A stretch of DNA of 64,000 nt from Bacteroidota bacterium (GCA_018266555.1 JAFEAF010000001.1:285444-349443); one strand, 5' to 3'; counted from the first letter of the stretch, positions 1 to 9,153 are shown. The notes: generated by a model not told the origin, from the letters alone. Program-made: numbers and translations.

Positions 1-107
1 TTGTTGCTTGTGTTGCATCCCTGGCAGGAATATTCCTTTTTGCAGGAGTGGAAAAAACCCAGCATTGAAATCAGAAGCGTTGCGGTGAGTATGATATGCT
101 TTTTCAT
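1..107 (-). CDS. Lipoprotein, N-terminal part only (cut by window edge)
   Basis: A minus-strand ATG at 107-105 opens a frame that stays open to the window edge (35 codons). It starts MKKHIILTATLL, continues with a hydrophobic run and ends the signal in FFHSC followed by KKEYSCQGC. A Lys-rich start, a hydrophobic core and a Ser-Cys at about residue 22 make a lipobox, so the product is probably a lipidated envelope protein. Three Cys within a few residues of the lipidation site are noteworthy. Function cannot be said because only the signal region is in the window. Confidence 0.6.
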   Translation of the reverse strand, partial: MKKHIILTATLLISMLGFFHSCKKEYSCQGCNTSN

Positions 108-488
108 AAAAAGTTTTACTGGTAGATATATATTCAAACCCCTGAAATTTTTCCCGCATTAAAGCTACCTCTCTGAAATAGCTAAAATTCGAATATGCGT
201 CTAATTGCAATTCTGATGCGACATAAAACGAGTGCGAAGCGATAAACATATCCAAGCTGAAAGTTCACGGGGTAATTTTCATCTTCAAATAACCCATGGT
301 CAAATATTAAACCCCAATGATCAAAAAACGCCTACTATCCTTTTAAACCGATCCAGGCATTTATTATTTTTTAAATGGCAGCTTTATTACTTTTTTCCAA
401 ACGGAGCGTTCTAAGGTTACGACGGCTTCACTTCAAAGCCGAACCCGTGCCACGGTTTCAAACCGTGGCACGGATAGCTGTATATTTT
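108..488. other. Intergenic, no gene seen
   Basis: Only short, low-quality frames are present. The one clear structure is the 14-bp-arm inverted repeat at 445-473. The part near 108 should hold the promoter of the minus-strand edge lipoprotein. Confidence 0.6.
445..473. repeat. GC-rich perfect inverted repeat (hairpin)
   Basis: Two 14-base arms, CCGTGCCACGGTTT and its exact complement, are separated by a single C. It sits 16 bases beyond the stop of the minus-strand lipoprotein gene at 489-1211, so it could serve as a terminator hairpin, but no T-run follows on the minus strand. The near-zero loop and GTGGCACGG core resemble dispersed palindromic repeats of the REP type; that is inference. 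Confidence 0.7.
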
Positions 489-1211
489 TTAATACTGTAT
501 TTTTACATCCGGTGTATCCTTGGTATCTGGCCCGTAATAAGAAATATAAAGGCTTCCATAGCTATACATTCCTGCGCCATCCGGCCATCTGCTTTCAATA
601 AAATAATCGTATATGTCAGTGATTGTGTTTATGGACCAATGTAAAACTTCTATCCAGTTATTTGTACTATCCCGTTTTACAAAAACTTTTATCGGTTTGT
701 TTCTGGGAATAGAATTGTAAACATTTTTAATTTCCAATGAACTATACCAGGGATATACCCACTTGATATTTGTAAACGTCACCTCGTTTGTGCCAACCGG
801 CCCCTGAATAAAATGCGAATTGTCCCAAACCACAACTATTACGGAATCCTTTCCGGTCAGGCCAAAGCCATTAGTAATGGAAAGTTCAAATTGATAGACA
901 CCGAGTTTTAGTCCGCTTATCCTGGTGGATAAACTATCTTTCGTTTCAATAATACAAGAATCAGGGCCGCTTATCTTTCTCCATTCTTTTTTTCTTATAT
1001 CATTTGTTGGATCAGTGTAGGAGCCACTGATCGTAGTTGAATTTATTGGCAATTCAAGGGACATATCCGGCCCGGCAAATACTAAAGGGGGATTTTGAGG
1101 CAGTGAGGGTGTTGGCGGATGGTCAGTTGCTATATTAATTTTTTGTTTAGTACAGGAAAAAATAGCCAGAAATGTTATGCTGGCGATCAGGGTTTGTTTA
1201 ATAAGTTTCAT
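489..1211 (-). CDS. PKD-domain lipoprotein
   Basis: A 240-residue protein. The signal peptide ends in LAIFSC with Cys20 as the lipidation site. Residues about 44-130 read as a PKD/K319L-like immunoglobulin fold: VFAGPDMSLELP, then a KISGPDS segment, then GVYQFELSITNGFG and a final DSVIVVV strand. The last 110 residues are rich in aromatic residues and predicted strands and resemble nothing I recognise. It is likely a surface-exposed outer-membrane lipoprotein with a binding role, but the ligand is unknown. It is a single-gene unit, with the AraC regulator upstream on the same strand after 125 bases. Confidence 0.75.
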   Translation of the reverse strand: MKLIKQTLIASITFLAIFSCTKQKINIATDHPPTPSLPQNPPLVFAGPDMSLELPINSTTISGSYTDPTNDIRKKEWRKISGPDSCIIETKDSLSTRISGLKLGVYQFELSITNGFGLTGKDSVIVVVWDNSHFIQGPVGTNEVTFTNIKWVYPWYSSLEIKNVYNSIPRNKPIKVFVKRDSTNNWIEVLHWSINTITDIYDYFIESRWPDGAGMYSYGSLYISYYGPDTKDTPDVKIQY

Positions 1212-1336
1212 GGTTTATGGTTTTTGAGTGTATCCGACACCATAAAAATACAATGGCACAACTCCTGTGTAGTGGTATAAAAACGACAACTTAGAAATGA
1301 AAGCTGGGAAAAATTGTGAAAAGAAGAATGGACTGT

Positions 1337-2164
1337 TTATTTATTGAGGCCAAGCATTCTGCCAGGTGCTTTACTTTCTTCTAAAAAGAAATTATTGGGT
1401 GTATTATTGGCGAATTGTTTATACTCTTTGGCAAGATGCTGATAATCTGTGTAGCCGCAAGCCATTGCAATTTGAAACCAACTAAGCCCGGGATTTTTTA
1501 AATGCATCCAGTAGGTTTGATTAAAACGAGCAATCCTAAGGAATGTTTTTGGACTAATACCGATTTTTTCATGAAACTTCCGTATCAATTGCTTTGTTGA
1601 AAGATAAGAATTGCTGGCCAGCCATTTTATAGATGTATCCGGATCTTTAACCACTTCTGTGAGAATGTGATCAATGATGGAATATTCATTACCGGATTGT
1701 TGCATCAATTCTATAAAAAACGTTTCAATTATGGCCATCATTTCAGAATATGATTCAGCACTGCTGAGCCGTTCATTCACTAATTTCAATGTAGAGGGAA
1801 AAACGGTTTCCGCATCCAGGTCCTTATCTGCGAACTCAATAAAGGGTATTTTGATAAGCCGATGTAAGCCGCCGGGTTTGAAATCTACTATGATCATTAA
1901 TATCTCCGGATAACTAATATAACGATCAACCCTGCCGGTAAACTGTCCTGAAATTACTGATCTTGGTTTGATTAATTCCAGCCCATTGACCAAATATTTT
2001 GTTTTTTCATAGCCTCTTATATAGAAGGTCAAACTTTGTTCCGGCCTGGGTGGGAACGGTTTTAAACAAGGGGTTAATCCATTTGAAAATATAAAATGGC
2101 GTAACCGGTATTTTTGGATGTATTCTCGTAAAGGTTCTGAAGGTAATATATCTCTTAAAATCAT
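1337..2164 (-). CDS. AraC family transcriptional regulator
   Basis: A 275-residue protein. The N-terminal 150 residues look like a variable effector-sensing domain. The C-terminal 100 hold the two helix-turn-helix motifs of AraC proteins: SIKWLASNSYLSTKQLIRKF is the first, and the second ends in the family signature GYTDYQHLAKEYKQF followed by NTPNNF. It would bind DNA as an activator of nearby genes, possibly the PKD lipoprotein downstream; that link is positional only. ATG start at 2164. Confidence 0.85.
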   Translation of the reverse strand: MILRDILPSEPLREYIQKYRLRHFIFSNGLTPCLKPFPPRPEQSLTFYIRGYEKTKYLVNGLELIKPRSVISGQFTGRVDRYISYPEILMIIVDFKPGGLHRLIKIPFIEFADKDLDAETVFPSTLKLVNERLSSAESYSEMMAIIETFFIELMQQSGNEYSIIDHILTEVVKDPDTSIKWLASNSYLSTKQLIRKFHEKIGISPKTFLRIARFNQTYWMHLKNPGLSWFQIAMACGYTDYQHLAKEYKQFANNTPNNFFLEESKAPGRMLGLNK

Positions 2165-2556
2165 TTCTAAATAGTTTAGGACGATTCTAAATCTCTATAT
2201 TCAGAAAATAATATTGTAATTGGAAAAATTTAGAAAACCATTTTCAGAATTACGAGCAGATCCATTTATCTTTTCAAACAATCAGGAGTTCGTATTGCAT
2301 CTAAGTTGAAGCGTCCAATTACACACTAAATATAGTTTATTTTTATTTAATATGTGGTAAACCTGGGGAATAAAATCTGCATTATATATAGCCAGCCAGA
2401 AGCAAATGGTAATTCTGAAGAAGTTTTATTTCTGGTTTAATTTATTAGCAAATTCTCCAGCCATTGATAATTAATATAGACTTCCCATTTCGGAGAGCAA
2501 GAAAAATATATTGGCTTTGAATAAATGAATTATTAAAAGTTGTTGAGTATTCCTTG
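2165..2556. other. Intergenic, no gene seen
   Basis: This AT-rich stretch lies between the start of the AraC gene and the end of the ClC gene. It should carry the AraC promoter. I see no tRNA, strong hairpin or credible small frame in it. Confidence 0.5.
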
Positions 2557-4488
2557 CTATGCTTCTTTATCATCTTTTTCATTATCTGTTTTTTCGGATT
2601 CATCCGATGAAGAAAAAAAGCGGGTAAATCCGCTGAGGTTCCCCAGTTTTGAGATAGATGAAATTTTTAAAATTCGCTCCCGCTTGCGTTCTTCCTGTAA
2701 AATGCGGTCTCTTGCCGCAAGCAATTCAAATTGTGTGATCAGGCCGCAAAGTTTTCCGTTTTCCTCAGAATCAATCACAGGCAGCACACCGACATTATTG
2801 GCCGACATTCTATCAGCAATAATGCGAAGCGATTCCCATGGTAGCGCTGTCACAACATCTTTTTTCATAAAATCATTTACAGATCCCTTCAAGTCTTCCT
2901 GTAATGACCGCTCCAGAATATCCTGCCAGGAAATGGCCCCGATAATATTTCCTTGTTGTGTTACTACCGGTAACAATCGTTGATGACGCATGTGACGGTT
3001 TACCTGTATCATTTCCTTTACATCTTTCATATTGGTGCCGGTGCTAACGGTAAGCACATCAGTTGACATGACATCTTCAGCAAAAAGCACTTCAAGCGGC
3101 TCTACGGCATATTCTCTTAATACATGAAATCCACGGCGGGCTACTTTTTCTGTAAGAATAGAACGTTTCAATGTCAATACACTTATTAAATGCGCTAAGG
3201 TGGTTGTTATTAAAAGAGGCAATAATAAATCTACGCTATGTGTAAGTTCGATAGCAAAAATGATTGAAGTAATGGGTGAACGCATCACGCCTGCCAGAGC
3301 ACCGGCCATTCCAAGTAAAGCCCATTCACCCGGAATTTTGCCAGGGAAGATTAATCCCATTAATCCACCCACTGCGGAGCCCATCATTAAAATAGGTGCA
3401 AGAATACCTCCGCTTGTTCCCGATCCCAATGCAATTGCCCATATAATTAATTTTACAACTAATATACTTACCAGAGTAGTAACAGCAAGATTGCCCGCAA
3501 GTTCATCTGCAATCGTATCATATCCTACACCCAATGCATGTGGCTCAATCACCCCGCCGATTCCCACTATTAATCCACCCAGCACCGGCCACCACATCCA
3601 ATGCACTGGTAATTTTCTGAAAGCATCTTCAGCACCATACACTGCTTTTGTTAACAGCCATGCCATTCCCCCACAAATAATTCCAAGTATGACTGCATCT
3701 AAGAGTCCGGTATTACCTAGCACCACAATTTTTTGCACCGGGAAAAGTGGCTCGGCCCGCATCCATCTCTCATGTACAAAAAAATGCCGGATTGCATCTG
3801 CGATAATACTTGCAATAGCGATTGGAATAAACGAACGAGGCTTCCATTCAAATAATAACAATTCCACACCAAGAACTACCGCAGCCACCGGTGTACCAAA
3901 AACCGCACTCATACCAGCAGCAGCGCCTGCTACAAGTAAACTTCTTCTTTCAATAGCTGTAAGATTTAGAAATTGTGCTATTACAGAACCTACGGCGCCG
4001 CCTGTTAAAATAATCGGGCCTTCAGCGCCGAATGGCCCACCAGTACCAATACTAACAGCGCTTGATATTGGTTTTAACACTGTAAGTTTTGGCTCAACTT
4101 TACTTCCGCCAACCAAAATAGTTTCCATCGCTTCCGGAATACCATGTCCACGGATACGCTCAGATCCATAGCGGGCCATAATACCAACAATTAACCCGCC
4201 AATCATGGGAATTAAAATTGCCAACCACCCCAATGTATTATCCCTGGGAGAAGTAAGAGTGAGATCAAAACGCTGATAATATAAAAAATTTGATATCAGG
4301 GCAATGAGGTCAAGGAGAATTAAAGCCACAATCGCTCCTACAATACCAATGATAACAGAGTGAGGAATCAGCTTCAGGACAGATGCCGGCATGGTAAAAT
4401 CGCTCAGCTTCCGGGCTGTACCATTCGAGAGTGTTTGCTTTTTTTTATCCTGATCGTCTTTTTTATTGCTGCTGTTCTTATTATTCAT
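2557..4488 (-). CDS. ClC chloride channel/antiporter with CBS pair
   Basis: A 643-residue inner-membrane protein with a charged N-terminus, about ten hydrophobic helices and two CBS domains (about 480-600). ClC signatures are in order: GHGIPE at 114-119, GAEGP at 154-158 with the gating Glu156, and GSGTSGGILAP at 355-365. Glu214 in FEWKPRSF sits where the internal proton glutamate of E. coli ClcA lies, which suggests a Cl-/H+ exchanger rather than a channel. The usual GSGIP serine is His here, a variant I associate with the CBS-bearing bacterial branch. CBS domains probably sense adenine nucleotides. It stands alone. Confidence 0.92.
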   Translation of the reverse strand: MNNKNSSNKKDDQDKKKQTLSNGTARKLSDFTMPASVLKLIPHSVIIGIVGAIVALILLDLIALISNFLYYQRFDLTLTSPRDNTLGWLAILIPMIGGLIVGIMARYGSERIRGHGIPEAMETILVGGSKVEPKLTVLKPISSAVSIGTGGPFGAEGPIILTGGAVGSVIAQFLNLTAIERRSLLVAGAAAGMSAVFGTPVAAVVLGVELLLFEWKPRSFIPIAIASIIADAIRHFFVHERWMRAEPLFPVQKIVVLGNTGLLDAVILGIICGGMAWLLTKAVYGAEDAFRKLPVHWMWWPVLGGLIVGIGGVIEPHALGVGYDTIADELAGNLAVTTLVSILVVKLIIWAIALGSGTSGGILAPILMMGSAVGGLMGLIFPGKIPGEWALLGMAGALAGVMRSPITSIIFAIELTHSVDLLLPLLITTTLAHLISVLTLKRSILTEKVARRGFHVLREYAVEPLEVLFAEDVMSTDVLTVSTGTNMKDVKEMIQVNRHMRHQRLLPVVTQQGNIIGAISWQDILERSLQEDLKGSVNDFMKKDVVTALPWESLRIIADRMSANNVGVLPVIDSEENGKLCGLITQFELLAARDRILQEERKRERILKISSISKLGNLSGFTRFFSSSDESEKTDNEKDDKEA

Positions 4489-4723
4489 TTCAATTATAAG
4501 CCGGGTCTATAGAATACGATTTAGCGTAGTTTATATGTTTTAATATTTATTATTTGTTATCTGTAATGCTTGCATATATATCTCAAGTTACTGATTTTTT
4601 TTCAGCAGCATTTAAGCGGTACTTAAAAACATCATTTTATAATACAGCTTCACTTCATGTAAAGACAAGAAAGAGGTTATGATTAAAAACGTATTAAATA
4701 AGGGGGCCGGGATTGCGCAACAA

Positions 4724-5008
4724 TTATAAATCTTTTGATTCTATTACGTTTAATATTCTTGTTTGTCCGCCGAAAATCAATTTGCCCTCAATCATTCCAA
4801 ACATTTTGTGCAAGGCAGCCTGTACTGATTGTGCCTGCTGAAGATTGTCAAAATCAAGGTCAATGATTACAAAAAGATCGTCATCCGCAGGGCGATAAAT
4901 ACGATAATTTTTTACGCCTGATTCTTTACGATGAAGAGGATCGCTGTCAAATGCTTTTTTCCAACTTTCATAGTTTGCAATTTTATGTTCAATCCGCAGG
5001 GTTATCAT
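4724..5008 (-). CDS. Small conserved protein, ABM-like fold
   Basis: 94 residues from the ATG at 5008, starting MITLRIEHKIANYESWK. I prefer this start because it lies 7 bases after the stop of the upstream DUF1801 gene; the longer frame would run back into that gene. The pattern of a first strand, the YESWKKAFDSDP helix, RIYRPADDDLFVIIDLDF strands and the QAQSVQAALHKM helix fits a dimeric alpha-beta barrel such as the antibiotic-biosynthesis-monooxygenase group. No catalytic role can be assigned. It is probably co-transcribed with the DUF1801 gene. Confidence 0.7.
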   Translation of the reverse strand: MITLRIEHKIANYESWKKAFDSDPLHRKESGVKNYRIYRPADDDLFVIIDLDFDNLQQAQSVQAALHKMFGMIEGKLIFGGQTRILNVIESKDL

Positions 5009-5015
5009 AAGAATT

Positions 5016-5393
5016 TTATTTTGCGGTTTTTGCTTTTCGTACGTCTTCGGCAACCCGAAACTTCACAATCTTTTTTATTAAAGCAAGCGGTAGTGGTTTG
5101 TCAATGGGTAATTGGATAGCGCCTTTCGAAGTTTTGTAATGGGCAAGTTCTTTTTTAAAATACCTGATGGGTCCTGGCGTTGGATAAAGTCCAATATGTG
5201 ATTTGCAAACAGCATAATATACCAATACTTTATTTAGGCGGAAAGCGGGCATACCATAGCTGATGACTTCAGTAACTTTCGGTGCAGCTTGTTTTATCGT
5301 TTTTCTTAATTGGTGAAGATATTTTTTAATAGTGTTGGGTTGACAGGCATGATAGTCGTCAATATCCCTGAATTTTAAATTACTTTTATTCAT
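5016..5393 (-). CDS. DUF1801 (YdhG-like) family protein
   Basis: 125 residues. The DUF1801 pattern is clear: a helical start (DDYHACQPNTIKKYLHQLR), then EVISYGMPAFRLNKVLVYYA, a CKSHIGLYPTPGPI segment, and the basic C-terminal helix after PLPLALIKKIVKFR. Members are small cytosolic alpha/beta proteins; some are annotated as frataxin-like iron chaperones, but the evidence for iron binding is thin and I do not claim it. It is first in a two-gene unit with the 94-residue protein. Confidence 0.8.
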   Translation of the reverse strand: MNKSNLKFRDIDDYHACQPNTIKKYLHQLRKTIKQAAPKVTEVISYGMPAFRLNKVLVYYAVCKSHIGLYPTPGPIRYFKKELAHYKTSKGAIQLPIDKPLPLALIKKIVKFRVAEDVRKAKTAK

Positions 5394-5766
5394 ATTGCAA
5401 CTGTATTTATTTTTATTGATGATTGTTTGTGCAAATTAATTATTTTTTTCCCGGGAATAGCCCAGTCCAACTCTCCAAAAAAAAATAAGTAATAGTTCGT
5501 AAAACAGATTTGATTCAAAATCATGTTGTCGGCTTTTCACATCTTTTAAAATATTAACATTCCGATAAGGGCAGGGTTATTTTTTCTACCAATGCTTCCT
5601 GCTATTCTTATTGTTTTGGCTCTATGCCGGCTTTCCATAACTATTAGATACGTGAGTAGGACTTTCCCGGGAATAGTTTTTCCGGAAAATACAAAATCAA
5701 TGTTCCACTTGAGATGAAATAAAGTAATTTTGCAACCATTTAATATTTTCAAATATCCGGTAAATA
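5394..5766. other. Intergenic with a repeated 10-bp palindrome
   Basis: No credible gene; a 68-codon minus-strand frame at 5546-5752 lacks any protein-like pattern. The palindrome TTCCCGGGAA followed by TAG occurs at 5448-5457 and again at 5665-5674, and TTTTCCGGAAAA lies at 5679-5690. The region should hold the divergent promoters of the DUF1801 unit and the secreted protein at 5767. Confidence 0.55.
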
Positions 5767-7047
5767 ATGAGAAAGCTGTTTGTTTTGATTAGTTTGATGA
5801 CAGGAATTATTACAGTGACCTGGTCTCAGGATACATTATCTGTTAAACGCATTGATACGACACACAATGCAAACTTACCTGTTCACCCGGCTGATTCTGT
5901 TTTACGCATTATCAACCTGAATCCCTTTTTTAACCAGCACGTTGACTCATTATTGAGCTACCAGTTTATGATCAACCGGGATCCTTCGAAATATTATTGG
6001 TACCTCAAAAACTCCCCCGCAGGTTTGAAGATCAATAAAGACAATGGCCTTTTAACTTTCAAAGCAGAAAAATCATATTTCCTGTCCGGAAAACTTAAGT
6101 ATGATGTTAATTACAAAGTGAATATTGGTGTACAAAGCCTTACCGATCCAAAAGATATGGTGGACACTTCCTTTACACTTGTTTTTTATAATACCGAGAT
6201 CATTCCTTCAAAAGTTAAGCCTACAGTGGGAAGCACCCTTACTATTGACGAAGGTGATACCGTTTCCTTCAAAATCCAATGCGAAACAGGAAGTTTTCCC
6301 ATAGAAGATATATTATTTTCCAGCAGTATTCCAATCAAAAATTTTTCACTTGTTAAAAAATGCGACGATGAATTTCGCTGGTCGCCCGATTATGATTTTG
6401 TAAAAGATTCGGATCCCGGAAAACAAAAGACCGTTACTCTTTCATTTATCGGTTCCAATAAGTTTCGTGAAAAAGATACAGCCCTTGTAACTATTATTGT
6501 TAATGATGCACTCAATTACCCTATGGCACTAGAAGATTATAAACTATTGACCAAAAATATCAGCACCTATATATTACAATTGAAGTACACTTTCCTGCAA
6601 CTGGATAAAAAACTTAAGAAGAATAAGAAAACACGCACTACTTTTGATATGACCGGTGCTTCTACTGCACTTACTGGTACTATTCTGAGCACTTCCTCCA
6701 ATCAAGGCGCACAAAACACCGGCAAGATATTACCCAGCGTTGGTATTTCACTGGTACCAATAAAAGAAGCAATAGCTCCGGCAAAAATTGTAGATCAGAA
6801 CCAGGCAGCACTTGTACGAACATCCATTAAACGGCTCGAATATATGCTCACTGATAATGCTTTGGTTGGCGACCGGGATCCGGATATTGTAAAGAAAACA
6901 AATAAACTACGAGATGAATTAAAACAAATTCAGGTTCAACTGATAGATATTCCAATTGACTTTACCAACAACATGACTGAAGAAGAGCTCAACAGGTATT
7001 TTAATAGCCCTAAAGTAAATAAGAAATACCGGTTGAAAGGCAAATAA
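5767..7047 (+). CDS. Secreted protein with putative Ig-like domain
   Basis: 426 residues. A signal peptide (MRKLFVLISLMTGIITVTWSQ) suggests cleavage near residue 21. Residues about 35-250 look all-beta: KYYWYLKNSPAGLKINKDNG and the later LTIDEGDTVSFKIQC resemble cadherin/Ig-type repeats. The last 170 residues are mostly helical with basic runs (LDKKLKKNKKTRTT) and a Ser/Thr/Gly-rich stretch, perhaps an extended linker. It has no lipobox, so it is probably periplasmic or secreted. I do not recognise the family. Confidence 0.7.
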   Translation: MRKLFVLISLMTGIITVTWSQDTLSVKRIDTTHNANLPVHPADSVLRIINLNPFFNQHVDSLLSYQFMINRDPSKYYWYLKNSPAGLKINKDNGLLTFKAEKSYFLSGKLKYDVNYKVNIGVQSLTDPKDMVDTSFTLVFYNTEIIPSKVKPTVGSTLTIDEGDTVSFKIQCETGSFPIEDILFSSSIPIKNFSLVKKCDDEFRWSPDYDFVKDSDPGKQKTVTLSFIGSNKFREKDTALVTIIVNDALNYPMALEDYKLLTKNISTYILQLKYTFLQLDKKLKKNKKTRTTFDMTGASTALTGTILSTSSNQGAQNTGKILPSVGISLVPIKEAIAPAKIVDQNQAALVRTSIKRLEYMLTDNALVGDRDPDIVKKTNKLRDELKQIQVQLIDIPIDFTNNMTEEELNRYFNSPKVNKKYRLKGK

Positions 7048-7426
7048 GTATTCTAAGATTTCAACTGATTTTTGTATTTATTTTTTTGGATAAACTGATG
7101 TAATATTCTTTTATTCAGAAATGAAAAAATAAAATTTTGAAACCCAAATGAAGTCTTATTGCCAACAGATTCATTTTTAAATGTCTTGTCTAAAATTTAA
7201 ATTCCATGCCAACAATTCCACAAAAAGCAAACTGGTAAAACCTGTTGGGGTTTTGAATGTTCAATGATGAAATTACAAACCATACATAAATAGTACATAG
7301 TATTACCAGGGTAGTAGTTGAAAATTTTGCGCATGGGGTTAACCAAAATATTTTACAAAAACAAATGCTCTATGAGTGGCGTTAATAAAACCAATCGCTA
7401 ACATAGGTAGCCGGAGTGGTAAATGT
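7048..7426. other. Intergenic, no gene seen
   Basis: A converging-gene interval. A weak hairpin (AAAACC, then GGTTTT) at about 7237-7254 could end transcription, but it is 190 bases from the nearest stop codon. Nothing else is recognisable. Confidence 0.45.
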
Positions 7427-7828
7427 TTAATACGCATACTTTGAAAGTTTGCTGCTTAGAAAAAGAATAATCAATGCCCCAATTACTGTAACCGGCTGCA
7501 TCCATGAAACGTATCCAATTATGGCTATTTGAACTGTGAGCCAAAGAAGTGTAATCATACCACAAATACAAGAGGCTTTAGTTGCTATTCGGTGTCGCAT
7601 AAAAACAACAATACAAGCAAAAAGAGATGAACCGCCAACACAAACCAAAAGTATAAGGCTTGGAATAAAATAGCTACTAAAAGGACTTCCCTCCAACCAT
7701 TCCAGTGGAACGTTTTCTGCCCCTGCAATACCGTAATATCCGCCTGCAAATGCATTCAAAGAAAGTAATGCCAGCAGAAAACCTAAAGTATAGCGGATGA
7801 CTTTTTCTTGTGCTTTTAAGTTACTCAT
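7427..7828 (-). CDS. Small four-helix membrane protein
   Basis: 133 residues with four hydrophobic segments: about 13-30, 48-73, 84-103 and 108-126. A glycine/alanine-rich first loop (AFAGGYYGIAGAENVP) precedes the second helix. The layout resembles small DUF4345-type inner-membrane proteins, but this is a guess from length and topology. Its ATG overlaps the TGA of the upstream membrane-protein gene (ATGA at 7825-7828), so the two are translationally coupled and probably act together. Confidence 0.65.
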   Translation of the reverse strand: MSNLKAQEKVIRYTLGFLLALLSLNAFAGGYYGIAGAENVPLEWLEGSPFSSYFIPSLILLVCVGGSSLFACIVVFMRHRIATKASCICGMITLLWLTVQIAIIGYVSWMQPVTVIGALIILFLSSKLSKYAY

Positions 7829-8463
7829 TCTGGTCTCTGGTTTTTAATGTTCTTTTTAAACATGATTGCAAGCATTAGCATTGCTAAAGGTGCAGTAATT
7901 CCCCAGGGGAAACCAAGAAACAAAAGGGTTACAGAGAAAGACGGATAAAAGTAAACGATAGTTATCAAAGGTGTAACAAGAACATTTGCTAAAAATGAAA
8001 TCCTAACCCATTTTTGAAACCCCCTTTTTTCAAAGGTTGGGGTGGCAGCAAGCATAGCTAAGGCCATAAAAATGTATCCCAATGCGTCAAAATCCCAAAA
8101 TAAAGAGTGAGGAGTTTGCTCAAGAATACGGACCTCATCTCCTGCACCTTTTAGTTTCATCGGTATTACTGTTGCTAACTGAACCGTATAATTCGCAGTT
8201 ACGAACACGGCATAGATAATCGAAAAAATCAGAGCCGCATGGCTCCAAAATTTTTTTTCAATAGGTGTTATATAATGTAATGCAAGGAATTCAAATAAAA
8301 AAGGAATGACAATGCAAAACGAAGATCCATAAATTAAGATTTCATCTAAGGGGAATGAGAGAAAGTTCATCACCTGTAGCGACTGGACTATAACGAATGC
8401 TATTGTTGCAAAAAAAGCAACAAGCCCTGACCAGAAGCCTGTTTTGTAAACTGCTTTATTCAT
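7825..8463 (-). CDS. Multi-pass membrane protein, unknown
   Basis: 212 residues from the ATG at 8463; a TTG at 8496 would add 11 polar residues and is less likely. Six hydrophobic segments alternate with short loops; the loop LKGAGDEVRILEQTPHSLFWDFDA is the longest. No catalytic motif is visible. The family is not recognised. It is first in a two-gene unit, overlapping the start of the 133-residue membrane protein by four bases. Confidence 0.6.
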   Translation of the reverse strand: MNKAVYKTGFWSGLVAFFATIAFVIVQSLQVMNFLSFPLDEILIYGSSFCIVIPFLFEFLALHYITPIEKKFWSHAALIFSIIYAVFVTANYTVQLATVIPMKLKGAGDEVRILEQTPHSLFWDFDALGYIFMALAMLAATPTFEKRGFQKWVRISFLANVLVTPLITIVYFYPSFSVTLLFLGFPWGITAPLAMLMLAIMFKKNIKNQRPE

Positions 8464-8683
8464 CGGGTAATTTTTGTAAAGGTTTGATGTATTCAAGCTA
8501 ATGCAGTGAATTGTAATAACAAATGATATTAGTCAGGTCGCATAGTGCTGCATTTATTTTATTTTGTTTGAAATAGCGTAAGGATTTAAAATATTTTTCC
8601 CCAAAGCGGCATTACCGGAAAGTGGTATTGTTTATTTCTTCCCAAATCCCGTAAATTGCCGGTTCAACAATATTTACGCACTT

Positions 8684-8691
8684 TAAATTTG
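8684..8691 (+). promoter_or_regulatory. -7 box of ssb promoter
   Basis: TAAATTTG matches the Bacteroidota -7 consensus TAnnTTTG. It ends only 6 bases before the ssb ATG at 8698, so a transcript starting here would have almost no leader. A matching TTTG at -33 is not present. Confidence 0.4.
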
Positions 8692-8697
8692 AGCACT

Positions 8698-9129
8698 ATG
8701 ATCAAAATGCAAATTATCGGAAACCTCGGCAAAGATTGTGTGGTTAACACAGTCAACGGAAAAAATGTGATCAATTTCACCGTTGCACATACCGAGAAGT
8801 ACAAAGACAGCCAGGGCAATAACCAGGAAAAAACTACCTGGGTAGATTGTGCCTGGTGGACAGACCGCACTGCCATTGCGCAGTATCTGCTGAAAGGGAA
8901 ACAGGTTTATGTAGAAGGACAGCCCGAAGCAAGATCTTTTCAAAGAAATGACGGTACACCCGGTGCTTCTCTTTCACTTCGTGTCAGGGAAGTACAACTG
9001 TTAGGAGGCCGTAGTGATGGCGGCAACACTTATTCAAATACTGCTGCGATTACCGCATCAACTGCAGCCAATGCATCTATTCCTTCGGCCAGTGAAATCA
9101 CTGAACCGATAGACGATCTCCCGTTTTAA
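8698..9129 (+). CDS. ssb: Single-stranded DNA-binding protein
   Basis: 143 residues from the ATG at 8698 (MIKMQIIGNLGKDC), which is where homologous SSBs begin. An OB fold fills residues 1-105, with VINFTVAHTEKYKD, the EKTTWVDCAWW strand and LKGKQVYVEGQPEAR. A low-complexity Ala/Ser/Thr linker leads to the acidic tip DDLPF, the docking peptide for replication and repair partners. SSB coats single-stranded DNA during replication, repair and recombination. A strong terminator follows at 9154, so it is monocistronic. Confidence 0.95.
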   Translation: MIKMQIIGNLGKDCVVNTVNGKNVINFTVAHTEKYKDSQGNNQEKTTWVDCAWWTDRTAIAQYLLKGKQVYVEGQPEARSFQRNDGTPGASLSLRVREVQLLGGRSDGGNTYSNTAAITASTAANASIPSASEITEPIDDLPF

Positions 9130-9153
9130 GACTTACCCCATTATGAAAAATAT

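Noticed and set aside
3200..4171. A 323-codon plus-strand open frame across the ClC gene
   Set aside because: It is the antisense of a certain ClC gene, has Pro/Thr/Ile-rich composition typical of shadow frames, and no protein-like motif.
5546..5752. A 68-codon minus-strand frame in an intergenic stretch
   Set aside because: No family resemblance, and low-complexity residues.
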